This document shows positions 37,022 to 45,614 of a stretch of 64,000 nucleotides of DNA, piece after piece; position 1 is the first letter of the stretch; each line of letters opens with the position of its first letter. The stretch is taken from positions 665,601-729,600 of the forward strand of contig SCMY01000002.1 of assembly GCA_005502805.1 (NCBI GenBank), in the 5' to 3' direction. The DNA is from Rhizobiales bacterium 2SD (GTDB lineage: Bacteria; Pseudomonadota; Alphaproteobacteria; Rhizobiales; Beijerinckiaceae). Below the pieces are notes generated by a model. That model saw only the letters and a program-made list of their open reading frames with translations. It was not told the DNA's origin and ran no database searches. The position numbers and the translations under genes are program-made.

Positions 37022-38014
37022 ATGAAGCACATCATCATCGGCGGCGACGGCTTCGTCGGCTCGCATCTTGCGGCGGATCTTACGGCCATGGGCGAGGACG
37101 TCCTGGTCTGCGACATCCAGAAGAGCGCCCATCCGCATTATGGCCAGGTGCCGTTCCAGCGCGTCGACGTGACCGATCCGGCGAGCCTCAACGCGATCGC
37201 GCTGACGCCTAATGACCTCGTCTACAATCTCTCGGCCAAGATGCTGTCGCCGATCGTGACCCGGAAGGAGCGCTACGACTTCTTCTGGCCGGTGAACTAT
37301 CACGGCACGCAGAACATCCTGAGCTGGATGGAAAAGAACGGCGCCAACCGGCTCGTCCACTTCACCACCGACATGATCTACGGCCATTCGGTCACCGTCC
37401 CGCAGGACGAAGACCACCCGGCGAGACCGCTCGGCGAATACGGCGAGAGCAAGCTCGCGACCGAGACGCTGGCCCAGACCTATCGCGACAAGGGCTTCAG
37501 GATTCCGATCTTCCGGCCACGCCTGATCATCGGCCCGGGTCGTCTCGGCATCCTGGTCAAGCTCTTCCGGCTGATCGACATGAACCTGCCGGTGCCGATG
37601 ATCGGCTCGGGGAACAATCCCTATCAATTCATCTCGGTGTTCGACTGCGCCAGCGCCTGCGTCGCCGCCTGGAAGGCCGATTTCCCCAACAGCGCCTATA
37701 ATCTCGGCTCGGACGATCCGCCGCCGGTGAGGAAGCTGCTCGGCGATCTGATCAAGCATGCCGGTTCGAAGTCGATCCTGCTGCCGACGCCGGCCTCGCT
37801 GGTCAAGCTGACGCTCGACACACTCGATGCGATCAACCTGCCGATCATGGATCCCGAGCAGTACAAGATCGCCGACGAGATCTGCATCCTCGACACCACC
37901 AAGGCCAAGCGCGAGCTCGGCTGGTCGCCGAAGTACCGCGACGAGGACATGCTGATGGCGGCCTATACCGAATACCGCAAGGCCAAGGACGAGCTGAGGA
38001 GGAAGGCCGCATGA
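37022..38014 (+). CDS. NAD-dependent epimerase/dehydratase (extended SDR)
   Basis: A 330-residue cytosolic extended SDR. It has the NAD-binding GGDGFVGSHL (residues 6-15; the usual GxxGxxG) and the catalytic YGESK, with Ser/Thr in HFTTDMIYG. The C-terminal substrate domain ends in the typical RELGWSPKYRDEDM. Likely acts on a nucleotide sugar or similar substrate. It is coupled to the downstream aminotransferase by an ATGA overlap. Confidence 0.9.
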   Translation: MKHIIIGGDGFVGSHLAADLTAMGEDVLVCDIQKSAHPHYGQVPFQRVDVTDPASLNAIALTPNDLVYNLSAKMLSPIVTRKERYDFFWPVNYHGTQNILSWMEKNGANRLVHFTTDMIYGHSVTVPQDEDHPARPLGEYGESKLATETLAQTYRDKGFRIPIFRPRLIIGPGRLGILVKLFRLIDMNLPVPMIGSGNNPYQFISVFDCASACVAAWKADFPNSAYNLGSDDPPPVRKLLGDLIKHAGSKSILLPTPASLVKLTLDTLDAINLPIMDPEQYKIADEICILDTTKAKRELGWSPKYRDEDMLMAAYTEYRKAKDELRRKAA

Positions 38015-39459
38015 GCATGCCCGCCTACAAGACGGACGAGGCGGTTCCGCAGCCTTCGCGCCCGCAACTGCTCAGCGTCGAGGCCGCGAAGCAGCTCGAT
38101 GCCCAGCAGGTGAAGGACCTCTTCACCGCCCATATCAACCCGGGTCAGGTGCATTTCCTCAAGCTGCTCGGCTTCGACAGGATCATCGTCGATCGCGCCG
38201 AGGGCATGCACTACATCACCCGCGACGGCCGCAAGATCCTCGATTTCTTCGGCGGCTTCTGCTCGGTCGCCTTCGGCCACAACCATCCGCGCATCATCGC
38301 CGCCCGGAAGGCATTCCAGGACGAGAACCGCCATGAGATCTGCATGGCGTTCATGTCGCAATACGCTTCGGCGCTGGCGAAGAACCTCGCCACGATCGCG
38401 CCCGGCGATCTCGACATGGTCTTCCTCGGCTCGACCGGCTCGGAAGCGATGGAGGCGGCGCTGAAGGTCGCCGAACAGGCGCAGGGGCCGGGCAAGTCCA
38501 AGATCCTGCACGCCGCCAATTCCTTCCATGGCAAGACCAAGGGCGTGCTCTCGGTCACCGACTCGACGCTCTACCAATCGCAGTTCAAGCTGGTCGAGAA
38601 CCGGGTCAAGGTGCCCTTCGGCGATATCGAGGCGGTGCGCCACGCGCTCGAGAGCGATCCTGCCATCGGCATCGTCGTCATGGAGACGATCCAGGGCGGC
38701 GGCGGCATCGTCGAGGCGCCCGAGGGCTTCTGGCGGCAATTGCGCGCGCTCTGCGACAAGCACGGCGTGCTCTGGGTCGCCGACGAGGTGCAGTGCGGGC
38801 TCGGCCGCACCGGCCAGTTCTTCGCCTTCGAGCGCGACGGCGTCGTCCCCGACGTCACCGCCCTCGCCAAGGCGCTCGGCGGCTCCAAGGCGGCGATGGG
38901 CGCGATGATCGCCCGGCGCGACATCTACATGAAGGCCTATGGCAAGCCGAAGACGGCGCTGATCCATGCCCAGGCCACCTTCGGCGGCATGGGCGAAGCC
39001 TGCGTCTCGGCGATCGAAGCCCTGAACGTCCTCTACGACGAGGACCTGATGGGCAATGCAAAGCGCCAGGGCGACTATCTGATCGAGCGCCTGAACGCGC
39101 TTCGCACCAAGCACCCGACCTTGCTCAAGGAGATCCGCGGTCGTGGCCTGATGATCGGCGTCGAGTTCCAGGACATCAGCGAGGCCATGCCCTTCGGCGT
39201 CAAGCATATGGTCGCGCTGCTCGACGACAAGCTGAAGGGCTCGCTCTGCGGCTTCATCGGAGCGTTGCTGCTGAAGGACTATGACGTGCTCGTCGCCTTC
39301 ACCGAGTACAACCGCAACGTCATCCGGCTGGAGCCGCCGCTGATCGTCTCCCGCGAGCAGTGCGATCAGTTCATCGACGCGCTCGACGACCTGCTGTCGC
39401 GCGGCATCACCCGCATCGTCACCGATTATCTGCGCAAGGTCGCGGTGGCCAAGGGCTGA
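38011..39459 (+). CDS. class III PLP-dependent aminotransferase
   Basis: A 482-residue aminotransferase of fold type I, class III (the acetylornithine/GABA/4-aminobutyrate group). Visible are GSTGSEAMEAAL, the FHGKTKG segment, the PLP-phosphate/ring DEVQCGLGRTG and the Schiff-base Lys287 in ALAKALGGSK. Residues 1-45 precede the usual core (LTAEAAKQLD-like LSVEAAKQLDAQQVKDLFTA). The partner epimerase suggests it aminates a keto-sugar or keto-acid made by that enzyme; class III enzymes do so less often than DegT types. A hairpin follows at 39476. Confidence 0.9.
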   Translation: MSMPAYKTDEAVPQPSRPQLLSVEAAKQLDAQQVKDLFTAHINPGQVHFLKLLGFDRIIVDRAEGMHYITRDGRKILDFFGGFCSVAFGHNHPRIIAARKAFQDENRHEICMAFMSQYASALAKNLATIAPGDLDMVFLGSTGSEAMEAALKVAEQAQGPGKSKILHAANSFHGKTKGVLSVTDSTLYQSQFKLVENRVKVPFGDIEAVRHALESDPAIGIVVMETIQGGGGIVEAPEGFWRQLRALCDKHGVLWVADEVQCGLGRTGQFFAFERDGVVPDVTALAKALGGSKAAMGAMIARRDIYMKAYGKPKTALIHAQATFGGMGEACVSAIEALNVLYDEDLMGNAKRQGDYLIERLNALRTKHPTLLKEIRGRGLMIGVEFQDISEAMPFGVKHMVALLDDKLKGSLCGFIGALLLKDYDVLVAFTEYNRNVIRLEPPLIVSREQCDQFIDALDDLLSRGITRIVTDYLRKVAVAKG

Positions 39460-39475
39460 ACAGACATATCCTGCC

Positions 39476-39504
39476 CGGCGCCTGCCTCACATCGGCAGGC
39501 GCCG
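39476..39504 (+). terminator. hairpin after the epimerase/aminotransferase operon
   Basis: Perfect 11-bp stem CGGCGCCTGCC/GGCAGGCGCCG (39476-39486 and 39494-39504) with loop TCACATC, 17 bases after the aminotransferase stop. There is no T-run, so it may act as a pause or processing site more than a classic terminator. Confidence 0.6.
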
Positions 39505-39598
39505 CCACTCCTGTCGCGGCGCCGGAAGGCAAGGCTCTCGGCGGGAGGCGGTGAGCCCGGGCCTTGATCGCAGGCTCTTCCTGGGGACAGATGCCGGC

Positions 39599-40450
39599 AT
39601 GATTGCCCGCATCGTCAAAGCCTCGCTCGGACTTGCCTTCTTCCTTGCCCCGTTTCCGACGGCGCAGGCACAAGCTCCATCGTCGGCCGGCTATGTCGTG
39701 CCGAATTATTGGGACCCGAATGTCAGGGTCGAGCGGCCCGATCTCGGCCCGCCGCGGGTGATCCGCTTCCTGACAGATGACGATTTCCCGCCAATGCATT
39801 TCGCGACACCGGAAGGAGGCGTCACCGGTTTCTCGGTCGAGCTCGCCCGGGCGGTCTGTGAGAAGCTGGCGCTGAACTGCACCATCCAGGCGCGTCGCTT
39901 CGACACTTTGCTGGAATCCCTCGCCGAAGGCCGCGGCGACGTGCTCGCCGCCGCGATTCCTGTCACAGGCGAACTGCGAGCACGCTTCGCCGCCAGCCAG
40001 ACCTACCATCGTTCGCCCGCCCGATTGCTGACGACGCGCGGCAATGCCCGGGCCGATCTCGAACTCGGCGCTTTGCGCGGCACCCGCGTCGCCGTCGTCT
40101 CGGGTACGGCGCACGAGGCTTTCCTCGAACGCCTCGCCCCATTCATTCAGCGCCGGACGGCGCCGGACCTGCAAGCGGCGCTCGCTTTGCTGAGAAGCGG
40201 CGACGCCGAATATGTCTTCGGAGACGGGGTCTCACTGGCGCTGACCATCGCCGGTCGAGGCGGCAGCGAATTCGCCTTCGCCGGCGGGCCCTATCTTGAA
40301 GCGCGCTATTTCGGCGAAGGCGTCGGCTTCCTGCTGCGCAAGGACGATCTCACATTGAAACGGGCGATCGACTACGCGCTGCAGGCCCTCTGGGACGATG
40401 GCACCTATGCCAGGCTGTTCATCCGGTTCTTCCCGGTCAGCCCGTTCTGA
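39599..40450 (+). CDS. family 3 solute-binding protein (periplasmic)
   Basis: A 283-residue exported binding protein (SBP_bac_3 fold) of the amino acid-binding type. A Sec signal (RIVKASLGLAFFLAPFPTAQ) is followed by the two-lobe domain: VIRFLTDDDFPPMHFATPEG, GFSVELARAVCEKLALNC, RGDVLAAAIPVTGELRARFA. No ABC permease or ATPase adjoins it, so it is an orphan or works as a sensor. The start is the ATG at 39599; a GTG at 39551 is the alternative. Its last 46 bases overlap the convergent DUF983 gene. Confidence 0.85.
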   Translation: MIARIVKASLGLAFFLAPFPTAQAQAPSSAGYVVPNYWDPNVRVERPDLGPPRVIRFLTDDDFPPMHFATPEGGVTGFSVELARAVCEKLALNCTIQARRFDTLLESLAEGRGDVLAAAIPVTGELRARFAASQTYHRSPARLLTTRGNARADLELGALRGTRVAVVSGTAHEAFLERLAPFIQRRTAPDLQAALALLRSGDAEYVFGDGVSLALTIAGRGGSEFAFAGGPYLEARYFGEGVGFLLRKDDLTLKRAIDYALQALWDDGTYARLFIRFFPVSPF

Positions 40451-40848
40451 CCGTCACCCTTGGCCGGCTGGCTCGGCTTCGCCAGCCGCCCTTCCTCGGC
40501 CTTGTAGAAGAACTGTGAGGCGACGAGCCAGCCCTTCAGCGGCCGCAGGGGCGGGATGCAGGTCAGCAGCACCAGCGGCAGGGTCGTCACCAGGTGCACC
40601 CAGGTCGGGGGCTGGTAGCTCAATTCCAGCCAGAGCGGGAAGGCGACGGCCGGCACGCAGACGAACATCATCACGAAAAAGGCTGGGCCATCCGCCGGAT
40701 CGGCGAAGGAATAATCCAGCCCGCACGCCTCGCAACGCGGCTTCAGCGTCAGGAAACCGTCGAAGAGTTGTCCCTCGCCGCAGCGCGGGCAACAGCCGCG
40801 CAGCCCGGTCTTGAGCGGAGACAGCGCCGGCCAATGCTGATGTGCCAT
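40405..40848 (-). CDS. DUF983-family membrane protein
   Basis: A 147-residue protein with an N-terminal zinc ribbon (CCPRCGEGQLF, then CEACGLDY) and two membrane segments (FFVMMFVCVPAVAFPLW and VTTLPLVLLTCIPPLRPL). Members are common in alphaproteobacteria, sometimes near cytochrome oxidase genes; their function is not established. AAGGAGG precedes the ATG at 40848. The last 46 bases overlap the end of the convergent solute-binding protein gene. Confidence 0.88.
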   Translation of the reverse strand: MAHQHWPALSPLKTGLRGCCPRCGEGQLFDGFLTLKPRCEACGLDYSFADPADGPAFFVMMFVCVPAVAFPLWLELSYQPPTWVHLVTTLPLVLLTCIPPLRPLKGWLVASQFFYKAEEGRLAKPSQPAKGDGQNGLTGKNRMNSLA

Positions 40849-40875
40849 GTCGTCCTCCTTGCGGTGCGCGTCATG

Positions 40876-40934
40876 ATTGACTGCATTCACCGGAGATTGA
40901 TCGCTATGTACCACCGAAATTGATTGCAGTCAAT
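40876..40934. promoter_or_regulatory. inverted repeat upstream of DUF983
   Basis: Arms ATTGACTGCA (40876-40885) and TGCAGTCAAT (40925-40934), 39 bases apart, just upstream of the DUF983 start (40848, minus strand). The octamer ATTGACTG recurs at 43783-43790, in front of the MocR-type regulator gene. A shared regulator is possible but unproven. Confidence 0.45.
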
Positions 40935-41024
40935 ATTGGAGGCCATGCAGCATCGCCGCACCTGACCGAAGCGAATGGGCTGAGGACACCCGCCCTCCGC
41001 CGGCCTCTCACGCATGCCGCCCAC

Positions 41025-41094
41025 ACGCCATACGCCATACGCCATACGCCATACGCCATACGCCATACGCCACACGCCACGCGCCACGCGCCAC
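41025..41094. repeat. heptanucleotide tandem repeat (ACGCCAT)n
   Basis: Six exact ACGCCAT units (41025-41066) followed by four variants (ACGCCAC twice, GCGCCAC twice) to 41094: ten units of 7 bases. Such tracts change length by slippage. It lies about 95 bases before the agmatine deiminase start, outside any gene that I accept. Confidence 0.9.
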
Positions 41095-41187
41095 GCGATC
41101 GGACAAACAAACGGCTCAATTATAACAAGATCACTCGCGACAAGCCCCAAGCCACGTATTGATTGGCGGCAAAACAAGCTCACCACG

Positions 41188-42318
41188 ATGTTAAACCGAC
41201 GACGCTTGCTACAAATAACGTTGGGAACAACCTCACTGTCGCTACTGGAACACAGTGAACTCTCAGGACCCGCATCAGCCCTGGAATCAAAAGTGATCAA
41301 GACTTCCAGCTATCGCGTACCACTCGAAAGCAGCCCGCATGAGCGGACCTTCATGCAGTGGCCGGCGCGCAGCCGCATCTATGGCGGCCAGAGCGCACTC
41401 GACGAGGTACGCTCGACCATCGCGCTCATCGCACGATCGATCGCGCGCTTCGAGCCGGTCGTCATGCTGGCGCGCCCTGAGCAACAGGACGCCGCCGCGA
41501 AAGCGCTCGGGCCGACAGTCGAGGTCTGGCCGATCCCGACGGAGGATCTCTGGTGCCGCGATTCCGGCCCGACCTTCGCCATGCCGCAGACAGCAGGGCC
41601 GCTTACCGTATCCGATCTCGGCTTCAATGGCTGGGGCAACAAGCAGAGCCACGCTGACGACGGGCAGATCGCCAGGCGCGTTGGGGAGCGGCTTGGGCTT
41701 TCCGTTCTCGCCAATGGGCTCGTCGGCGAAGCTGGCGGCGTCGAGGTCGATGGCACCGGCACCGCGATGGCGCATGAAAGCAGCTGGATCAATCGCAATC
41801 GCAACAAGGGCGGCAAGGCCGAGGTTGAGCACCTGCTGCTCGACGCGCTCGGCGCCGAACGGATGATCTGGGCGCCGGGCGTCAAGGGGGCCGACATCAC
41901 CGACTACCACATCGACGCGCTCGCCCGCTTCGTGAAGCCCGGACAGGTGGTGATCCAGCTCGGTGACACCTTGGATCGTAGCGATCCCTGGTCGGCGGCC
42001 GCCTTCCAGACCTATGAGATTCTGAAGGCGGCGCGGGATGCCCAGGGTCGCAAGTTCGACATCGTCGTCATTCCCGACCCGGTCCACATCCGCTCGCGAT
42101 CGCGCGACTTCGTCTCGAGCTATGTGAACTACTATGCCTGCAACGGGGCGGTCATCGGCGCCGAGTTCGGCGACGACAAGGCGGACGAGAAGGCCAGGGC
42201 GATCCTGCAGCAACTCTATCCGGATCGCGAGGTGGTCAGCTTGAACGTCGATCCGCTCGGCGAAGCCGGAGGAGGCATTCATTGCGCGACGCAGCAGCAG
42301 CCCAAGGGCGCAGCCTGA
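41188..42318 (+). CDS. agmatine deiminase/porphyromonas-type arginine deiminase family, exported
   Basis: A 376-residue guanidine-modifying enzyme homologue. A Tat-like signal opens it (NRRRLLQITLGTTSL), unusual because agmatine deiminases are mostly cytosolic. The catalytic segments are visible: WCRDSGPTF, the His in TDYHIDALARF and the nucleophile Cys in GGGIHCATQQ. It would hydrolyse agmatine to N-carbamoylputrescine or a related guanidine. The first 40 codons are AT-richer than the rest, as is the upstream gap. I chose the ATG at 41188; the longer frame reads through the heptamer tract. Confidence 0.88.
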   Translation: MLNRRRLLQITLGTTSLSLLEHSELSGPASALESKVIKTSSYRVPLESSPHERTFMQWPARSRIYGGQSALDEVRSTIALIARSIARFEPVVMLARPEQQDAAAKALGPTVEVWPIPTEDLWCRDSGPTFAMPQTAGPLTVSDLGFNGWGNKQSHADDGQIARRVGERLGLSVLANGLVGEAGGVEVDGTGTAMAHESSWINRNRNKGGKAEVEHLLLDALGAERMIWAPGVKGADITDYHIDALARFVKPGQVVIQLGDTLDRSDPWSAAAFQTYEILKAARDAQGRKFDIVVIPDPVHIRSRSRDFVSSYVNYYACNGAVIGAEFGDDKADEKARAILQQLYPDREVVSLNVDPLGEAGGGIHCATQQQPKGAA

Positions 42319-42349
42319 GACGCAACGCTCGATCGCCTGATCGAGCGGC

Positions 42350-43747
42350 CTACAGCACGCGGGCGCCGGCCTCCGGCGCCTGCTCCAGCGCATGCGCCAT
42401 GAAGGCGAGCACATCGCCGAGCGCCTTGCGACCGATCGGTCCGCCCAGGCAGATGCGGGCGGCTTCCGGCGCCGGCCCCTTGGCGGCGAAGGCATCGCTG
42501 GCGACGACGCCGACCCCGGTCGCCTGCATCTGCCCGACGAACGCCGCGCGGGTCCAGGGCGCCGGCAGCTCCAGCCAAAGATTGAAGCTGAGCGGATCGG
42601 TGCGGCACAAGCCCGCCGGCAGGATTTCGGCCGCAAGCTGCTGCCGCGCCGCCGTCTCCGCCCTGAGGAAATCGAGCAGCGCATCGGCGCTGCCATCCTC
42701 GATCCAGCGCGTCGCCAGCGCGGAAGTCAGGGGCGAGGCCATGATGCTGCCGGCGCGAAGAGCTGCAGCGAAAGGCCAGCCGGAGCGGATATCCGGCACC
42801 ACGACATAGGCCAGCCGCAGGCCGGCCCCGAGGCATTTCGACAAGCCGGCGATGTGCCAGCTCAGCTCCGGCGCGAGCGCGGCCAAGGGCGCGGGCGCAT
42901 CCGGTGGCACGAAGCCATAGGCATCATCCTCGATGATTGCCACGCCATGGCGGCGGGCGATCGCAGCAATCTCCGCGCGCCGACGCTCCGGCATGGTGAT
43001 GGTCGTCGGGTTCTGCAGAACAGGATTGAGATAGAGCGCCTTCGGCTTCAATCGCACGCATGCCTCGGCGAAGGCCTCGGGATCGAGACCGTCCCCATCC
43101 ATCGCCAGCCCGGTCAGCGGCAGGCCCAGCTGCGCACAGATCGAGCGGATACCGGGATAGGTCAGCGCTTCGCACAACACCGCATCGCCCGGCTTGGCGA
43201 GGCTGGTCAGAATCGCCAGCAGCGCGGCATTCGCGCCCGGCACGACGAAAAGCTGCTCCGGCACCGGCATGAGGCCGCGCCGGCCAAGCCAGAGCGCGGC
43301 CGCGACTTTGTCAGCCGGCGCACCGCCAAGCGGCTGATAGCGCAGCAGACCGACCAGCCGCTCGCCAACCTCCGCCATGCCCTGCCGCAGCCGAGCAACA
43401 AGCGCGGGATCGTCGGGCTCCGGCGGCAAGGTCATGGAGAGGTCGACCGGTTCCGGCATGGGCGCCCGCGGGATGGAGCCCAGGCCTGGCGCCATGGTCT
43501 TGACTGTCGCCGCCTTGACGAAGGTCCCCTGCCCGACCCGCGACTCGACCAGCCCGCGCCGCTGCGCCTCGACATAGCCACGCGCCACCGTGGTGAAGTC
43601 GACGGCAAGCGCCTCGGCCAGCCGGCGCTGCGGCGGCAGCCTGTCACCGGCCGACAGCGCCCCTGCCGCGATGTCGGCGGCGATCCGGTCCGCGATGGCG
43701 AGATAGCGCGGCTTGTCGCTCTGGGTCAGGTCGGGGAGCCAATCCAT
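42350..43747 (-). CDS. MocR-type regulator (GntR HTH fused to aminotransferase fold)
   Basis: A 465-residue protein. Residues 8-78 are a GntR winged helix (YLAIADRIAADIAAGALSAG, RRLAEALAVDFTTVARGYVE). Residues 110-460 have the fold type I aminotransferase domain with PLP Lys in AGLSKCLGAGLRL. MocR proteins use PLP or aminated PLP as a signal and usually control pyridoxal, GABA or taurine genes. It ends 32 bases from the convergent agmatine deiminase gene, and the bioB stop is 98 bases behind its start. The target is unknown. Confidence 0.93.
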   Translation of the reverse strand: MDWLPDLTQSDKPRYLAIADRIAADIAAGALSAGDRLPPQRRLAEALAVDFTTVARGYVEAQRRGLVESRVGQGTFVKAATVKTMAPGLGSIPRAPMPEPVDLSMTLPPEPDDPALVARLRQGMAEVGERLVGLLRYQPLGGAPADKVAAALWLGRRGLMPVPEQLFVVPGANAALLAILTSLAKPGDAVLCEALTYPGIRSICAQLGLPLTGLAMDGDGLDPEAFAEACVRLKPKALYLNPVLQNPTTITMPERRRAEIAAIARRHGVAIIEDDAYGFVPPDAPAPLAALAPELSWHIAGLSKCLGAGLRLAYVVVPDIRSGWPFAAALRAGSIMASPLTSALATRWIEDGSADALLDFLRAETAARQQLAAEILPAGLCRTDPLSFNLWLELPAPWTRAAFVGQMQATGVGVVASDAFAAKGPAPEAARICLGGPIGRKALGDVLAFMAHALEQAPEAGARVL

Positions 43748-43844
43748 CGATGCGATCCGTCGCGAGGCGAAGCACTGAATGGATTGACTGTATATTGTTG
43801 CGAACGCGTGTTGTCACCTGCCTGCAGAACGCTTGCAAGACAAG

Positions 43845-44831
43845 TCACCCAGCTTGCGCCAGCGACGGCGCCTCGCCGAGGCCGCCAATCGCCGCGAACA
43901 GCTCGGCGTCCGCGCCGATGCCGGCATTGGGCGCGGTCAGGAGCGTATCGCCGTAAAACAGCGAATTGGCTCCCGCGACCAGGCAGAGGATCTGCGCCTC
44001 CCGGGCCAGCGAGGCCCGCCCTGCCGACAGCCGGACCGTCGCAGCCGGCATGACCAGCCGGGTCGTCGCGACCATCCGGACGAGATCGAGCGGATCGACC
44101 GGCGGACGTCCGGCCAATGGCGTCCCCGCGACCGGGATCAGCGCATTGATCGGCACACTCTCCGGATGCGGCATCAGCACGGCGAGCGCCTGCAACATCG
44201 CAGCCCGGTCGCGCACGCTCTCGCCCATGCCGATGATCCCGCCGCAGCAGACCTCGATGCCCGCCGCCCGCACCGTCGCCAGCGTGTCGAGCCGATCCTG
44301 GAAGGTCCGGGTCGTGATGATGCTGCCATAGAATTCCGGGCCGGTATCGAGATTGTGGTTGTAGGCAGTCAGGCCGGCCGCGGCGAGGCGCTCGGCCTGA
44401 TGCGGCTTCAGCATGCCGAGCGTGACGCAGGCCTCCATGCCGAGCGCCCTGACACCCCAGACCATATCGATGACAGCGTCGAACTCCTTGCCGTCGCGAA
44501 CCTCGCGCCAGGCCGCCCCCATGCAGAAGCGCGACGCTCCAGCCGCCTTCGCCTTGGCCGCCAGCGCGACCACCCTCATCGGATCCATCAGCCGCTCGCG
44601 GGTCAGCGCGACCTCGCGGTGATGCGCCGATTGCGGGCAATAGGCGCAATCCTCCGGGCAGGCCCCGGTCTTGATCGAGAGTAGGCTCGCCTTCTGCACC
44701 GCATTCGGATCGTGATGGTCGCGATGCACGGCATTGGCCCGGCCGATCAGCTCGAGCAGCGGCAGCTCGTAGAGCGCAACGATCTCCTCGACCGTCCAGT
44801 CGTGACGGATTTCTCCATCGGCCGGGCTCAT
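43845..44831 (-). CDS. bioB: biotin synthase
   Basis: Radical-SAM enzyme that inserts sulfur into dethiobiotin. The 328-residue protein has the radical SAM cluster ligands Cys58, Cys62 and Cys65 in [11 protein letters not shown], the BioB-specific [12 protein letters not shown] and the 2Fe-2S ligands in the CMGAAWRE and [10 protein letters not shown] segments. The ATG at 44831 overlaps the bioY stop (ATGA). bioF, bioD and bioA are not in the window. Confidence 0.97.
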   Translation of the reverse strand: MSPADGEIRHDWTVEEIVALYELPLLELIGRANAVHRDHHDPNAVQKASLLSIKTGACPEDCAYCPQSAHHREVALTRERLMDPMRVVALAAKAKAAGASRFCMGAAWREVRDGKEFDAVIDMVWGVRALGMEACVTLGMLKPHQAERLAAAGLTAYNHNLDTGPEFYGSIITTRTFQDRLDTLATVRAAGIEVCCGGIIGMGESVRDRAAMLQALAVLMPHPESVPINALIPVAGTPLAGRPPVDPLDLVRMVATTRLVMPAATVRLSAGRASLAREAQILCLVAGANSLFYGDTLLTAPNAGIGADAELFAAIGGLGEAPSLAQAG

Positions 44832-45406
44832 CGACGCCACCATGCGCTCAGGCGGGAAAGGACACTCGGCAAAAGCGCCGAGCCCGCAGCCACGACACCG
44901 AGCTTGAGCAGATCGCCGAGCAGAAACGGCCAGAGACCGAGGGCAGCGATCTGCGCAGCCGGCACGAACAGAGCGAGCCATGCCATGCCAACCGCATAGA
45001 TCAGCGCGAGCCCGACGAGCATGGCGGCCAATTGCCCGGGCACGCCCCTGCCCCGCGCAAGCATGCCGACCAACCAGCTCGCCGCCAGGTACCCGGCGAG
45101 ATAGCCGCCGGTTGGCCCCAGCAGATAGGCGAGACCGATGCCGCGCTCCGGCGAACCGGAGAACACCGGTAGCCCGGCCGCGCCCGCGGCCAGATAGGCC
45201 ACGAAGATCGACACCGCCACCCGCGGCCCGAGCGTCACCGCGAACGCCATGACGGCGAGCGTGTGCAAGGTCATCGGCACCGGCCAGAACGGAATTTGCG
45301 TCTTGGCCGCGAGCACCATCAGACCGACGCCGGCGATGACGACGAATGCACGCTGGGCGATCGACGTGAAACGGTCTGTCCGGGCCTCTGTGAAGGTGGA
45401 GGACAT
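44828..45406 (-). CDS. bioY: BioY biotin transporter S-component
   Basis: A 192-residue inner-membrane protein with about six membrane segments and the BioY core ([40 protein letters not shown]). BioY takes up biotin alone or with an energy-coupling BioMN module, none of which is seen nearby. It is translationally coupled to bioB. A BioR-type box lies 15 bases upstream of the start. Confidence 0.95.
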   Translation of the reverse strand: MSSTFTEARTDRFTSIAQRAFVVIAGVGLMVLAAKTQIPFWPVPMTLHTLAVMAFAVTLGPRVAVSIFVAYLAAGAAGLPVFSGSPERGIGLAYLLGPTGGYLAGYLAASWLVGMLARGRGVPGQLAAMLVGLALIYAVGMAWLALFVPAAQIAALGLWPFLLGDLLKLGVVAAGSALLPSVLSRLSAWWRR

Positions 45407-45420
45407 TGTGGTCTCCTAAA

Positions 45421-45430
45421 TTATCTATAA
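45421..45430. promoter_or_regulatory. BioR-type box upstream of bioYB
   Basis: TTATCTATAA fits the BioR consensus TTATMKATAA known from alphaproteobacterial biotin genes. It lies 15-24 bases before the bioY start (minus strand), a place where a bound repressor would block transcription. No BioR gene (GntR type) is in the window. Confidence 0.82.
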
Positions 45431-45604
45431 TTAATACATTAGTCGATAAATGACTCCACAAAAGCAGAAGATTGGCAAGCCCCCTGCATGTCAGTCCACC
45501 CGAAGGTCAAATCGAGCTGTTAGAAAAATTCAGAAAAATGACAAAATAGCCAATAAGCCGGCACTTCCGGCCGATTTTTCTGCCGCAACCTCAGGATTCA
45601 ATAT

Positions 45605-45614
45605 TTATAGATAA
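45605..45614. promoter_or_regulatory. second BioR-type box, far upstream of bioYB
   Basis: TTATAGATAA is the exact reverse complement of the box at 45421. It lies about 200 bases upstream of the bioY start and 174 bases after the ABC permease stop. It could serve a second promoter or DNA looping by BioR dimers. Confidence 0.65.

Larger units (their letters stand above)
40849..41187. other. 338-base gap with inverted repeat and heptamer tract
   Basis: No convincing gene. It contains the inverted repeat at 40876-40934, the heptamer tandem repeat at 41025-41094, and an AT-richer stretch from about 41095 to the agmatine deiminase start. Reading frames cross the heptamer tract in several frames on both strands, but their sequence is only the repeat translated. 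Confidence 0.75.

Noticed and set aside
41025..41094. CRISPR array
   Set aside because: Units are 7 bases with no spacers; no cas genes are in the window.
40887..41300. Reading frames crossing the heptamer tract on both strands (WRMAYGV or RHTPYAI repeats)
   Set aside because: A 7-base repeat gives a periodic peptide in every open frame; there is no start signal or conserved sequence outside the repeat.
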